From contig NZ_CP077970.1 in assembly GCF_024758505.1 (NCBI RefSeq), forward strand, positions 4,836,001 through 4,900,000: DNA of 64,000 bases. The letters run 5' to 3'. Each line of letters begins with the position of its first letter. The stretch's first letter is position 1. This DNA is from Bradyrhizobium arachidis (lineage in GTDB: Bacteria > Pseudomonadota > Alphaproteobacteria > Rhizobiales > Xanthobacteraceae). The notes under the pieces are model-generated. The model saw only the letters and a list, made by a program, of their open reading frames with translations. It was not told where the DNA came from and did no database searches. Shown here piece after piece: positions 43,832 to 52,675 of the stretch. The translations under genes were made by a program, and so were the position numbers.

Positions 43832-44781
43832 CCCGACGCCTCCTTTAGGAACTTCACCAGCGCGCTGTTGACCTCGTCGGGTTGCTCCTGCTGCACCCAA
43901 TGGCCGGCGCCCTCGATGATCAGTTTGCGCGTGAGATTCGGCAGCACGAGCTCGAGCTTGTTGACGAGCTTCGATCCGATCAGGCCCGTGACCACGGCAT
44001 CCTTCGACCCCGCGATGAACAGCGACGGCTGATGGATCTGCGCGTCCTGCCAGGGTGCGGTCAGCTCCCAGTTGCGATCGAGATTGCGGTACCAGTTCAG
44101 GCCGCCGCGGAAGCCGGACTTGCGATAGATCTCGGTGAAGTAGGCAAGGTCCGACTCGGATAGCCAGGCCGGAAGCGGCTCGGTGTTGGTCGCGTGGCCG
44201 AGGAATCCCTTTCCCTCTTGCACGAACATGGCGCCATCAGGATCGGCAAGGCCGCGCCCGCCGAGCACGGTACGCATGGTACGGGCGACGTCGCGCTCGA
44301 GCTCGGCCTCGGCCACGCCCGGCGTCTGAAAATACTGCCAGTAGAAATTGGTGATGCCGTTCTGGCGCAGGAGGTCGAGCGGTCTGCCGCGTCCGCGCAG
44401 CGGCGGCGGCACGCTCAAGCCCGCCACGGCCGTGAAGATGTCGGGGCGGAACAGGGCGGCGTGCCAGGCAACCGGCGCGCCCCAGTCGTGGCCGACGACC
44501 ATGGCCTTGGTCTCGCCGAGCGCCTGCACCAGGCCGACGACGTCGCCGACGGTGTCGAAGATGGAATAGGCCGAAACGTCCGATGGCGACGCGCTCTGGC
44601 CGAAGCCCCGCATGTCGGGCGCGACGACGTGGAAGCCTGCCGCCGCGATCGCGGGAATCTGGTGGCGCCAGGAGTAGGACAGTTCCGGCCAGCCATGGCA
44701 GAGAACGACAAGTGGCCCCTGGCCTTCCTCCCGGACGAAGAAATCGATCCCGTTGGCCGTGATCATGCGCGAGGAGGACAT
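43825..44781 (-). CDS. Alpha/beta hydrolase, epoxide hydrolase-like
   Basis: Protein of 318 residues. The oxyanion segment HGWP is at 29-32, DMRGFGQS follows at about 56-63, and the nucleophile elbow VVGHDWGAPVAW carries Asp99 in place of Ser, as in epoxide hydrolases and haloalkane dehalogenases. A cap domain is followed by the C-terminal catalytic His294 in GAGHWVQQEQP. The HGWPE plus Asp nucleophile favours soluble epoxide hydrolase. Substrate unknown. It is divergent from the carboxypeptidase gene. Confidence 0.87.
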   Translation of the reverse strand: MSSSRMITANGIDFFVREEGQGPLVVLCHGWPELSYSWRHQIPAIAAAGFHVVAPDMRGFGQSASPSDVSAYSIFDTVGDVVGLVQALGETKAMVVGHDWGAPVAWHAALFRPDIFTAVAGLSVPPPLRGRGRPLDLLRQNGITNFYWQYFQTPGVAEAELERDVARTMRTVLGGRGLADPDGAMFVQEGKGFLGHATNTEPLPAWLSESDLAYFTEIYRKSGFRGGLNWYRNLDRNWELTAPWQDAQIHQPSLFIAGSKDAVVTGLIGSKLVNKLELVLPNLTRKLIIEGAGHWVQQEQPDEVNSALVKFLKEASGQ

Positions 44782-44935
44782 CGCTTTTCCGCCTTGTTTC
44801 AGGGGTTTGGTCTGATTTCGTGACGTGTCACGATAGGGACCTCGACCGGGCCGCGCAATCTCCGGGTGATGACGCGGCTCCGCGTGTTGTTTGCCCCGGT
44901 TCCAACTGTTAGAACGCCGCTCTCAGGGCTTCGCC

Positions 44936-46198
44936 ATGGCATTTCGCGCTCTTCAAATCCGCCGACCGGGACAGGCCGCCCGGTGGCTCGCGCGCGGGCT
45001 CGTCGCAGCCGCCGTCACCGCGAGCCTCGGCTGGGGCGGGATGCTGTACGCCGCCAATCAGAGCGTGCAGGGGGCAGTCAAGAAGGAAGACGCCGGTTTC
45101 GACGGCGACGCCCCGAACGCGATCCTGATCGAGGCCACGAGCGGCAGCGTGCTGTTCGAGAAGAACGCCGACGAGCTGCGCGCACCCTCCAGCATGATGA
45201 AGATGATGACCGCCGAAGTCGTCTTCAACGCCATCAAGAAAGGCGACATCAAGCTCACAGACGAATACCGGATCAGCGAGAACGCCTGGCGTCGTGGTGG
45301 CGCGCCCTCCGGCGGCTCGACCATGTTTGCCGCCATCAACAGCAAGGTGTCGGTCGACGATCTCCTGCATGGCGCGATCATCCAGAGCGGCAATGACGCC
45401 TGTATCGCGCTTGCCGAGGGATTGGCCGGCAATGAGCGCATTTTTGCCACCGATTTCATGACCAAGCGCGCCCGCGAGCTTGGGCTTGCGAAGTCGACCT
45501 TTGGCAATTCGAACGGGCTGCCCGATCCCGCCAACAAGATGACGGTGCGCGAGATTGGCATGCTCGCGCGTCACATCATCCTGTCCTATCCGGACTTCTA
45601 CAAACTGTTCGGGGAGAAGGAATTCACCTGGAACAAGATCCGGCAGCCGAACCGCAATCCGCTGCTCAACGCGCTCGAAGGCGCCGATGGCCTGAAGACC
45701 GGCTACACCAAGGAAGGTGGCTACGGCATGGCCGGCTCGGCCGTGCAGAACGGCACGCGGCTCATCGTCGTCATCAACGGCATGGAGGACGCAGAGGATC
45801 GCGCCACCGAGGCCAAGAAGATGCTGGAATGGGGTTTTCGCAATTTCGAGACGCGCACCTTGATCGCGGCCGAGCAGCAGGTCGGCTACGCAAAGGTGTT
45901 CGGCGGCGAGAGCCGTTCCGTGAAGCTCGTGGCCAAGACGCCGGTCAAGGTCATGGTGCACAAGAACGGCAGCGACAAGCTCATTGCACGCATCGTCTAT
46001 AGCGGGCCGGTGCGGGCGCCGATCGAGGCGGGGCAAAAGGTGGGCGTGGTGCGGGTCTGGCGCAGCGGCAGTATCGCGGTGGAGACGCCGGTGTATGCCG
46101 CTGAAGCCGTCGGCACCGGCTCGACCGTGCGCCGGGCGATCGACGGGGCGAGCGAGCTCGTGATCGGCATGTTCCGCGCGGGCGCCGAGAAGCTCTGA
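44936..46198 (+). CDS. D-alanyl-D-alanine carboxypeptidase (PBP5/6-like, S11)
   Basis: Trims the terminal D-Ala of peptidoglycan stem peptides in the periplasm. About 420 residues. An N-terminal signal or anchor (ARGLVAAAVTASLGWGGMLYAA) is followed by the SxxK nucleophile S86-M-M-K89, SGN at 151-153 and the KTG motif in GLKTGYTKEGGYG. A C-terminal beta domain precedes an amphipathic end (ELVIGMFRAGAEKL) that should attach it to the inner membrane. The ATG at 44936 is used. It is followed after two bases by tmk, a common rhizobial order. Confidence 0.93.
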   Translation: MAFRALQIRRPGQAARWLARGLVAAAVTASLGWGGMLYAANQSVQGAVKKEDAGFDGDAPNAILIEATSGSVLFEKNADELRAPSSMMKMMTAEVVFNAIKKGDIKLTDEYRISENAWRRGGAPSGGSTMFAAINSKVSVDDLLHGAIIQSGNDACIALAEGLAGNERIFATDFMTKRARELGLAKSTFGNSNGLPDPANKMTVREIGMLARHIILSYPDFYKLFGEKEFTWNKIRQPNRNPLLNALEGADGLKTGYTKEGGYGMAGSAVQNGTRLIVVINGMEDAEDRATEAKKMLEWGFRNFETRTLIAAEQQVGYAKVFGGESRSVKLVAKTPVKVMVHKNGSDKLIARIVYSGPVRAPIEAGQKVGVVRVWRSGSIAVETPVYAAEAVGTGSTVRRAIDGASELVIGMFRAGAEKL

Positions 46199-46200
46199 CC

Positions 46201-46887
46201 ATGAGTGAGATTGCCGTGAAGCCGCCGTCCGGGCGCGGACGATTCATCACCTTTGAAGGCGGCGAGGGGTCGGGCAAATCGACCCAGATCAAAAAGCTCG
46301 CCGACCGGCTCAATGCGACCAAGCTCCGGACCATCGTGACGCGCGAGCCGGGCGGCTCACCGGGCGCCGAAATCATGCGGCACCTCGTGCTGTCGGGCAT
46401 GGGCAAGCTGCTCGGGCCCGACGCCGAGACGCTGCTGTTTGCGGCTGCGCGCGACGACCATGTCCGCACCGTGATCCAGCCTGCGCTCAACCAGGGTACC
46501 TGGGTGCTGTGCGACCGCTTCTCCGATTCCACGCGCGCCTATCAGGGCAGCCTCGGCAGCGTGCCGGCCGGGATCATCAACGCCATGCAGCGGGTGACGA
46601 TCGGCGATCTCAAGCCGGACCTCACCATCATCCTGGACCTGCCGGTCGAGATCGGCCTGCAGCGCGCCGCCACGCGCCGCGGCGGTGCGACGCCTGACCG
46701 GTTCGAGGGCGAGAATTTGCAGTTCCACCGCAATCTGCGCGAGGCCTATCGCAAGATCGCGGCGGACGATCCCGAACGTTGCGTGCTGATTGATGCCAAT
46801 GCCGACCCCGATACGGTCGCAGGCCGCGTCTGGACCGCGCTGCGCGATCGCGTCCTCGCCAGAACAAATTCGGCAGCGCCCGCATGA
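46201..46887 (+). CDS. tmk: Thymidylate kinase
   Basis: Phosphorylates dTMP to dTDP for DNA synthesis; cytoplasmic. Protein of 228 residues with P-loop EGGEGSGKST (about 19-28), REPGGSPGAE, the DRF motif in VLCDRFSDSTRAYQG, and a LID segment with RRGGATPDRFE. It starts two bases after the carboxypeptidase stop, and its stop overlaps the holB start (ATGA). Confidence 0.96.
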   Translation: MSEIAVKPPSGRGRFITFEGGEGSGKSTQIKKLADRLNATKLRTIVTREPGGSPGAEIMRHLVLSGMGKLLGPDAETLLFAAARDDHVRTVIQPALNQGTWVLCDRFSDSTRAYQGSLGSVPAGIINAMQRVTIGDLKPDLTIILDLPVEIGLQRAATRRGGATPDRFEGENLQFHRNLREAYRKIAADDPERCVLIDANADPDTVAGRVWTALRDRVLARTNSAAPA

Positions 46888-47930
46888 GCCCACGCAAGAG
46901 CGAAAGCGAGGCCGTCGTTCCACATCCGCGCGAGACCAGCCGTCTGTTTGGTCATCGCGAGGCCGAGTCGGTGCTGCTCGAGGCCTACCGCAGCGGACGT
47001 ATTCCGCATGCCTGGCTGATCGGTGGACCGCTAGGCATCGGCAAGGCGACGCTGGCCTACCGGATGGCGCGCTTCGTGCTCGTCCACGGCGAGCCGCACG
47101 CGCCATCGGTGCAACGCGCCGAAAGCCTGGACGTCGATCCCAACGACGCCGTCGCGCGCCAGATCGCCGCCAGCTCGCATGGCGGGCTGCTGACGCTGGA
47201 GCGCACGGCCAACGACCGCGGCGTTATGCGCACGGTGATCACCGTCGACGAGACGCGGGAGACCATTTCATTCTTCGGCTCGACGGCGGCAGCCGAAGGC
47301 TGGCGCGTCTGCATCGTCGATACCGTCGACGAACTCAATCCGAATGCGGCGAACGCGCTTTTGAAGATTCTGGAGGAGCCGCCGCAGCGATCGCTGTTCC
47401 TGCTGGTCAGCCACGCGCCGGCCCGCGTGCTGGCCACGATCCAGTCGCGCTGCCGCAAGCTGCGGCTGCGGCCGCTGTCGACCGACGACGTGATCCGGGC
47501 TGCCGCCAGCGCGGGCGATCTCGACGCCGGCGATCCGGCGTTGCGCGAGGTGGCCTCCTCGGCCGAGGGCAGCGTGGCGCGCGCGCTGACGCTGCTCGGC
47601 GGCGAAGCGCTGAAACTTCAGCAGCGCACGGCGGCGATGCTCGCAATGCTGCCGCAGGTCGATCCGCGCGAGTTGCATACGCTCGGGGATTCGCTGCCGA
47701 TCAGCGACCGGGTGGCGCTCGCGGCCTTCATCGACGGCATCGATCGCTGGATCGCCGAGCGCCTGCATGCCGACGAAGCGAGTGCCAACCAGAACCTGCC
47801 GCGCCTTGCACGGCTGGCGGAGGTATGGGAAAAGATAGTCCGCGCCGCGCGCGACACCGAAACCTACAATCTGGAGCGGAAGCCGCTGGTTTTTTCGGTG
47901 TTCGGCTGGCTTGCGGACGCAACGCGCTAG
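46884..47930 (+). CDS. holB: DNA polymerase III subunit delta'
   Basis: Clamp-loader subunit, 348 residues. The AAA+ module starts at GHREAESVLLEAYRSGRIPHAWLI, with a P-loop GPLGIGKAT, ANALLKILEEPPQRSLFLLVSH and the SRC arginine-finger motif in ATIQSRCRKLRL. A C-terminal collar domain follows. The zinc-binding CxxC set of the E. coli protein is not apparent between about residues 60 and 90, as in many alphaproteobacteria. Coupled to tmk by a 4-base overlap. A dispersed palindromic repeat starts at its stop codon. Confidence 0.93.
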   Translation: MSPRKSESEAVVPHPRETSRLFGHREAESVLLEAYRSGRIPHAWLIGGPLGIGKATLAYRMARFVLVHGEPHAPSVQRAESLDVDPNDAVARQIAASSHGGLLTLERTANDRGVMRTVITVDETRETISFFGSTAAAEGWRVCIVDTVDELNPNAANALLKILEEPPQRSLFLLVSHAPARVLATIQSRCRKLRLRPLSTDDVIRAAASAGDLDAGDPALREVASSAEGSVARALTLLGGEALKLQQRTAAMLAMLPQVDPRELHTLGDSLPISDRVALAAFIDGIDRWIAERLHADEASANQNLPRLARLAEVWEKIVRAARDTETYNLERKPLVFSVFGWLADATR

Positions 47931-48033
47931 AGCGTTTTCCAGCGAAGTGGACACCGGTTCGCGTCAAGAAAACGCGTCAAAACAAGAATCTAGAGCTTCC
48001 GTTCCGATTCTAGCGGAACGGAAAAAGCTCTAG
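47928..48033. repeat. Dispersed double-hairpin repeat (Bradyrhizobium type)
   Basis: Two nested palindromes: GCGTTTTC (47932-47939) with GAAAACGC (47967-47974), then an inverted pair around ATTCTAG (CTTCCGTTCCG with CGGAACGGAA, 47991-48032). The unit starts inside the holB stop codon and ends in GCTCTAG. I recognise the sequence as frequent between genes in Bradyrhizobium; it may double as a terminator. Confidence 0.7.
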
Positions 48034-48075
48034 GCGCTTTGGTTTCCAAATTTTCGAACTGTGAAGGAATTCGTG

Positions 48076-50058
48076 GTGGCCACGCGAGCTAAGAAAACTG
48101 TCAAACGCAAGAGCGGCAAGGCGTCAGCCAAGAAGACGACCAAGAAGGCTGCGAAGGCCCGCGCGCGCACGGCTGCGAAAAAAACCAAAAAGTCCGCCGC
48201 CAAGAAGGCGAAGAAGACCAAGGCGCGTGTCACCAAGAAGGGGCGCAAGGCCAGCAAGACGACAGCGAAGAAGCAGGTCGTAGCCAAGAAAGCAGCCAAG
48301 AAAAAAGCTGCGAGCGAGAAAACGGCCAAGAAGGCTAAGCGGCCCGCCAAGGTGGTTGCCAAGAAGCCGAGGGTGAGCGCGCCCATGGTCGCACCGACGC
48401 CGGCTCCGGTCGCTGTTCCAGCACCTGCGAAGCCGAAGGCGCCCCGCTCGCCCGTGAAGAAGGTGGCCGCCGCTCCGCAAGCCGTGGCTCCCAAGGCGGC
48501 GCCCGCGCGCGGCAATGCGTTCTACATCACGACCGCGATCGCCTATCCCAACGGCCATCCGCATATCGGTCACGCCTATGAAGCGATCGCAACCGACGTA
48601 CTGGCGCGTTTTGCGCGGCTCGACGGCAAGGACGTGTTTTTCCTCACCGGCACCGATGAGCACGGCCTTAAGATGGTCCAGACCGCTCAGAATGAAGGGT
48701 TGACGGCCTCGGCGCTCGCTGCCCGCAATGCCGGTCGTTTCAAGGAGATGGACGAGCGGCTCAACGTGTCGTTCGACCGCTTCATCCGCACCACCGAAGA
48801 GCAACACCATCGCTCCAGCCAGGAAATCTGGCGGCGCATGGAGGCGAATGGTGACATCTACAGCGACACCTATGCCGGCTGGTACTCGGTGCGCGACGAA
48901 GCCTATTACGCCGAGGACGAAACGCGTCTCAACGACGACGGTGTGCGGCTCGGACCGCAGGGCACGCCGGTCGAGTGGGTCGAGGAGAAGAGCTATTTCT
49001 TCCGCCTGTCGGCGTATGCCGACAGGCTGCTCAAGCTGTACGCGGAGCATCCCGATTTCATCGGCCCGGACTCGCGCAAGAACGAGGTGGTGAGCTTCGT
49101 CAAGGGCGGCCTGCGTGACCTCTCGATATCGCGCACCACCTTCGACTGGGGCGTCAAGGTGCCCGGTGACGAAGAGCACGTGATGTATGTCTGGGTCGAC
49201 GCACTCACCAACTATATCACCGGCGTCGGCTTCCCCGACGAGGGCAACGGCAATTGGCGCTACTGGCCGGCCGACGTACATATCATCGGCAAGGACATCA
49301 TCCGCTTCCACGCGGTGTACTGGCCGGCGTTCCTGATGTCCGCCGGCATTCCGTTGCCGAAGCGGGTCTATGCGCACGGCTTCCTGTTCAACAGGGGCGA
49401 GAAGATGTCGAAGTCGGTCGGCAATGTCGTCGACCCCTTCAATCTCGCCGACCAGTACGGCGTCGACCAGATGCGCTATTTCTTCCTGCGCGAGGTGCCG
49501 TTCGGGCAGGACGGCAATTACAACCATGAGGCCATCGTCGCGCGCATCAACGCCGACCTCGCCAACGACCTCGGCAATCTCGCGCAACGTTCGCTGTCGA
49601 TGATCGCAAAGCAGCTCAGCGGCGTGTTGCCCGAGCCCGGCGACTACAGCGACAACGACAAGGCGATTCTGGCCCAGGCCGACGGTATGGTCGGACTTGC
49701 GCGCGAGGCCATGGCGACCCAGCAGATCCATCAATGGCTGAACGCGGTCTGGGCCATCGTCGCCGAGGCCAACCGCTATTTTGCCGGTGAGGCGCCCTGG
49801 GCGCTCGCCAAGACCGATCCCGTCAGGCAGAAGACGGTGCTCTACGTCACCGCCGAAGTCGTGCGCCAGATCGCGATCCTGGCCCAGCCCGCGATGCCCG
49901 CGGCATCGAGCAAGCTGCTCGACAGCCTCGGCGTCCCCGAAGGCGAGCGCGACTTTGCGATGCTCGGTGGTGCGAAGCGGATTGCGCCCGGCACCACCTT
50001 ACCTGCGCCGACACCGGCGTTCCCGCGCTATATCGAGCCGGCGCCTGAGGCGTCCTGA
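48076..50058 (+). CDS. metG: Methionyl-tRNA synthetase with N-terminal histone-H1-like tail
   Basis: Charges tRNA-Met. About 660 residues. The first 145 or so are almost only Lys, Ala, Arg, Thr and Pro (repeated AKKAKK, KKTKK and APAPxK units), like a histone H1 tail. The synthetase body follows, with [20 protein letters not shown] (HIGH motif), [37 protein letters not shown] (KMSKS) and an anticodon-binding region. It is of the type lacking the zinc-knuckle insertion. Of several starts (GTG 48061, 48073, 48076), 48076 is preferred because AAGGA at 48064-48068 is correctly spaced. The tail could bind DNA or tRNA; that is inference. Confidence 0.93.
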   Translation: MATRAKKTVKRKSGKASAKKTTKKAAKARARTAAKKTKKSAAKKAKKTKARVTKKGRKASKTTAKKQVVAKKAAKKKAASEKTAKKAKRPAKVVAKKPRVSAPMVAPTPAPVAVPAPAKPKAPRSPVKKVAAAPQAVAPKAAPARGNAFYITTAIAYPNGHPHIGHAYEAIATDVLARFARLDGKDVFFLTGTDEHGLKMVQTAQNEGLTASALAARNAGRFKEMDERLNVSFDRFIRTTEEQHHRSSQEIWRRMEANGDIYSDTYAGWYSVRDEAYYAEDETRLNDDGVRLGPQGTPVEWVEEKSYFFRLSAYADRLLKLYAEHPDFIGPDSRKNEVVSFVKGGLRDLSISRTTFDWGVKVPGDEEHVMYVWVDALTNYITGVGFPDEGNGNWRYWPADVHIIGKDIIRFHAVYWPAFLMSAGIPLPKRVYAHGFLFNRGEKMSKSVGNVVDPFNLADQYGVDQMRYFFLREVPFGQDGNYNHEAIVARINADLANDLGNLAQRSLSMIAKQLSGVLPEPGDYSDNDKAILAQADGMVGLAREAMATQQIHQWLNAVWAIVAEANRYFAGEAPWALAKTDPVRQKTVLYVTAEVVRQIAILAQPAMPAASSKLLDSLGVPEGERDFAMLGGAKRIAPGTTLPAPTPAFPRYIEPAPEAS

Positions 50059-50060
50059 CG

Positions 50061-50843
50061 ATGTTGGTCGACAGCCACTGCCATCTGGATTTTCCGGACT
50101 TTTCGGATGATCTCGACGGGATCGTGTCGCGCGCGGCCGCGGCCGGGGTCGGCCGCATGGTCACGATCTCGACGCGAGTGCGCAAGCTCGACCAGCTTCT
50201 CGCCATCGCCGCCCGTTACGATAACGTCTATTGCTCCGTCGGCACCCATCCGCACAATGCCGACGAGGAAGACGGCATTTCGCCGGATGAGCTGATTGCG
50301 CTGACGAATCATCCCAAGGTCGTCGCGCTCGGCGAAGCCGGCCTCGATTATTTCTACGACAACGGCTCACCGGAGGCACAGGCGAGGGGCTTTCGCGCGC
50401 ATATCGCGGCCGCACGCGCGACAGGCTTGCCGCTCGTGATCCATACGCGCGATGCGGACGAGGACTGCGCGCGCATTCTCGAGGAAGAGGCGGCCAACGG
50501 ATCGTTTCGCGCCGTGCTGCATTGTTACACGGGCGGGCGCGAGCTGGCGATGAAGGCGATTTCGCTGGGTCTTTACATCGGCTTCACGGGCATCTTGACC
50601 TTCAAGAAGTCGGAGACTCTGCGCACGCTTGCGGCCGAGCTGCCGGCCGATCGCATTCTGGTGGAGACGGACTCGCCTTACCTTGCGCCGGGCAAATTCC
50701 GCGGCAAGCGCAACGAGCCCGCCTATGTGGTTGAGGTCGCCAAGGTGTTGGCGGAAACGCGGGGCGTGTCGCTCGAGGAGGTCTCGCGCCAGACGACCGA
50801 GAACTTCTTCCGCCTGTTCTCCAAGGTGGGAGCTTCCGCATGA
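50061..50843 (+). CDS. TatD-family metal-dependent hydrolase
   Basis: TIM-barrel metallohydrolase of 260 residues, a likely 3'-5' exonuclease or D-aminoacyl-tRNA-type hydrolase of the TatD group. Metal ligands are visible in DSHCHLDF, GEAGLDYFYD, VIHTRDADED, LHCYTGG and the closing VETDSPYLAP. Two bases after metG, so co-transcribed, and overlapping the next gene by ATGA. This metG-tatD-MBL order is conserved in alphaproteobacteria. Confidence 0.92.
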   Translation: MLVDSHCHLDFPDFSDDLDGIVSRAAAAGVGRMVTISTRVRKLDQLLAIAARYDNVYCSVGTHPHNADEEDGISPDELIALTNHPKVVALGEAGLDYFYDNGSPEAQARGFRAHIAAARATGLPLVIHTRDADEDCARILEEEAANGSFRAVLHCYTGGRELAMKAISLGLYIGFTGILTFKKSETLRTLAAELPADRILVETDSPYLAPGKFRGKRNEPAYVVEVAKVLAETRGVSLEEVSRQTTENFFRLFSKVGASA

Positions 50844-51640
50844 CGCTGACATTGACGATCCTGGGCTGCGGCTCCTCCGCCGGCGTGCCGCGCCCGGCGC
50901 TCGGCTGGGGCGCCTGCGACCCCAACAATCCCAAGAACCGCCGCCGTCGCTGCTCGCTACTGGTCGAACAGACCTCCAATCACGGCACCACGCGCATCGT
51001 GATCGACACCTCGCCGGACTTGCGCGAGCAGTTGATCTCCACCAATGTCGATCACATCGACGCGGTGTTCTTGACCCACGAGCATGCCGACCAGACCCAC
51101 GGCATGGACGATCTGCGCTCCGTCGTGCTGCACATGCGCCGGCGCATTCCGACCTATTTCAACCAGTCGACCGCGAAGGATATCATGGCGCGGTTCTCCT
51201 ATTGCTTCATCTCGCCGGAAGGCAGCGACTATCCGCCGATCCTCGACCGGCATTCGATCGAGGCCGGCCACAGCCAGGCGATCAGGGGCAAGGGCGGGGA
51301 AGTGACGATGACAGCCTTCCTGGTGCAGCACGGCAATATCCCCGCGCTCGGCTACCGGATCGGAAACGCCGCGTACACGCCAGATCTCAACGACATCCCG
51401 CGCGAAAGCTGGGGGGCGCTGGAAGGCCTCGACGTCTGGATCGTGGACGGCCTGCGTTACACCGGCCACCCCAGCCATTTCAGCATCAATGACGCGCTGT
51501 CCTGGATCGAGCGCTTCAAGCCCAAGCGGGCCGTCATCACCAATATGACCGCCGACGTCGACTATGAAGTGCTGCGGCAAAGCCTGCCTGCGGGCGTCGT
51601 ACCGGCCTATGACGACATGCGGATTGACGTCTCAGCCTGA
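50840..51640 (+). CDS. MBL-fold metallo-hydrolase (PhnP-like)
   Basis: Metallo-beta-lactamase-fold hydrolase of 266 residues, probably a phosphodiesterase. LGCGSSAGVPRP at the start, then DTSPDLREQLI, the metal motif THEHADQTHG, and C-terminal H residues in TGHPSHFSIND. It carries a Cys-containing insertion (GACDPNNPKNRRRRCS) near residue 30, as in PhnP-type enzymes. The start overlaps the TatD stop. Substrate unknown. Confidence 0.9.
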   Translation: MTLTLTILGCGSSAGVPRPALGWGACDPNNPKNRRRRCSLLVEQTSNHGTTRIVIDTSPDLREQLISTNVDHIDAVFLTHEHADQTHGMDDLRSVVLHMRRRIPTYFNQSTAKDIMARFSYCFISPEGSDYPPILDRHSIEAGHSQAIRGKGGEVTMTAFLVQHGNIPALGYRIGNAAYTPDLNDIPRESWGALEGLDVWIVDGLRYTGHPSHFSINDALSWIERFKPKRAVITNMTADVDYEVLRQSLPAGVVPAYDDMRIDVSA

Positions 51641-51687
51641 TCGCGTCCTGTGGAACCCGCGAAGCATTCTGTTAAGCTGTCCTGGCA

Positions 51688-52668
51688 ATGCAGCCCGCCG
51701 GTCCCGCAACGACCTCCAAGCTCGATCTAACCGACGTCACGATCTGCGCCATCGATTCCGTCAACGTCGCGGCCACCGCGGCCGCGCTCGACCGGTCGAT
51801 CAGATCGTGTGCTTTCGGCGATGCCATCCTGTTCTCGCATGAACAGTTGGAGGGACCGTTCCGATGCGTCAGGATTGATCCGGTTGGCTCGACGGCCGCG
51901 TATTCGGAATTCCTCTACAAGCACATGCCGCGCCTGATCGAGACGCCGTTCGTGCTGGTCGTGCAGTGGGACGGCTACGTGGTCGATCCAGCCGCGTGGA
52001 AACAGGACTTCCGCCGCTACGATTATATCGGTGCGCCCTGGCCCTTCGTCAGCGACGGCTTCTCGGTCGGCAATGGCGGCTTCTCGTTGCAGTCGCAAAA
52101 ACTCCTGCGAGCGATGCTGGACGACAGGTTCCTGCTGCGTTTGGACGTGAATTCCGACTGGCAGGTCTGTCGCGCGTTTCGCTCGCAGCTCGAAAGCGAA
52201 TTCGGGCTGCGTTTTGCCCCGCAAGCCGTCGCGGAGACGTTCTCCTACGAGACTTTGTCCGTTCAGGAATTCACCGGTGCGCGGCCGCCGACTTTTGGCT
52301 TCCACGGCATCGGCAACATGTGGCGCTATGTCGATGACGCCGAGATGATCGCAATGACGCGTCGACTATCGCCCCATGTGTTTGCTTCGCCCCAATATGC
52401 CAACCTGCTGGTGACGTACTTCCTGCTCGGCAGGTACAAGACCTTCGCTGCGCTTTATGCGAGGCTCAAGGCCCATCGCGCCGTTGACACTGCCGCGCTG
52501 ATCCGGAAAGTGGTCGGCGAAGCCAACCATGATGTTGCCGCGCTGTTCGCCGGCCTCGGCGACCGGCTGATCGCGCGACAGGAACGCGCCTGGATGCTCG
52601 CCTGGGACCTCAGGCGCGCCAGGCGCGGCGCACTGGATCGCCTGGCCGGCGTTGGCGCATCAGCTTAG
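51688..52668 (+). CDS. DUF5672-type protein, glycosyltransferase-like
   Basis: Protein of 326 residues. The segments VVQWDGYVVDPAAWKQDFRRYDYIGAPWPF and VGNGGFSLQSQKLLRAMLDD match the DUF5672 family, which has a GT-A-like pattern (the D-G of QWDG as an NDP-sugar site). About 60 C-terminal residues are helical and basic. No signal peptide. It stands after the MBL gene with a 47-base gap and converges with the autotransporter. A role in glycan synthesis is inference. Confidence 0.75.
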   Translation: MQPAGPATTSKLDLTDVTICAIDSVNVAATAAALDRSIRSCAFGDAILFSHEQLEGPFRCVRIDPVGSTAAYSEFLYKHMPRLIETPFVLVVQWDGYVVDPAAWKQDFRRYDYIGAPWPFVSDGFSVGNGGFSLQSQKLLRAMLDDRFLLRLDVNSDWQVCRAFRSQLESEFGLRFAPQAVAETFSYETLSVQEFTGARPPTFGFHGIGNMWRYVDDAEMIAMTRRLSPHVFASPQYANLLVTYFLLGRYKTFAALYARLKAHRAVDTAALIRKVVGEANHDVAALFAGLGDRLIARQERAWMLAWDLRRARRGALDRLAGVGASA

Positions 52669-52675
52669 GCGATTG

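Noticed and set aside
48124..49734. Long minus-strand open frame opposite metG
   Set aside because: Antisense to the clearly coding methionyl-tRNA synthetase; no recognisable domain.
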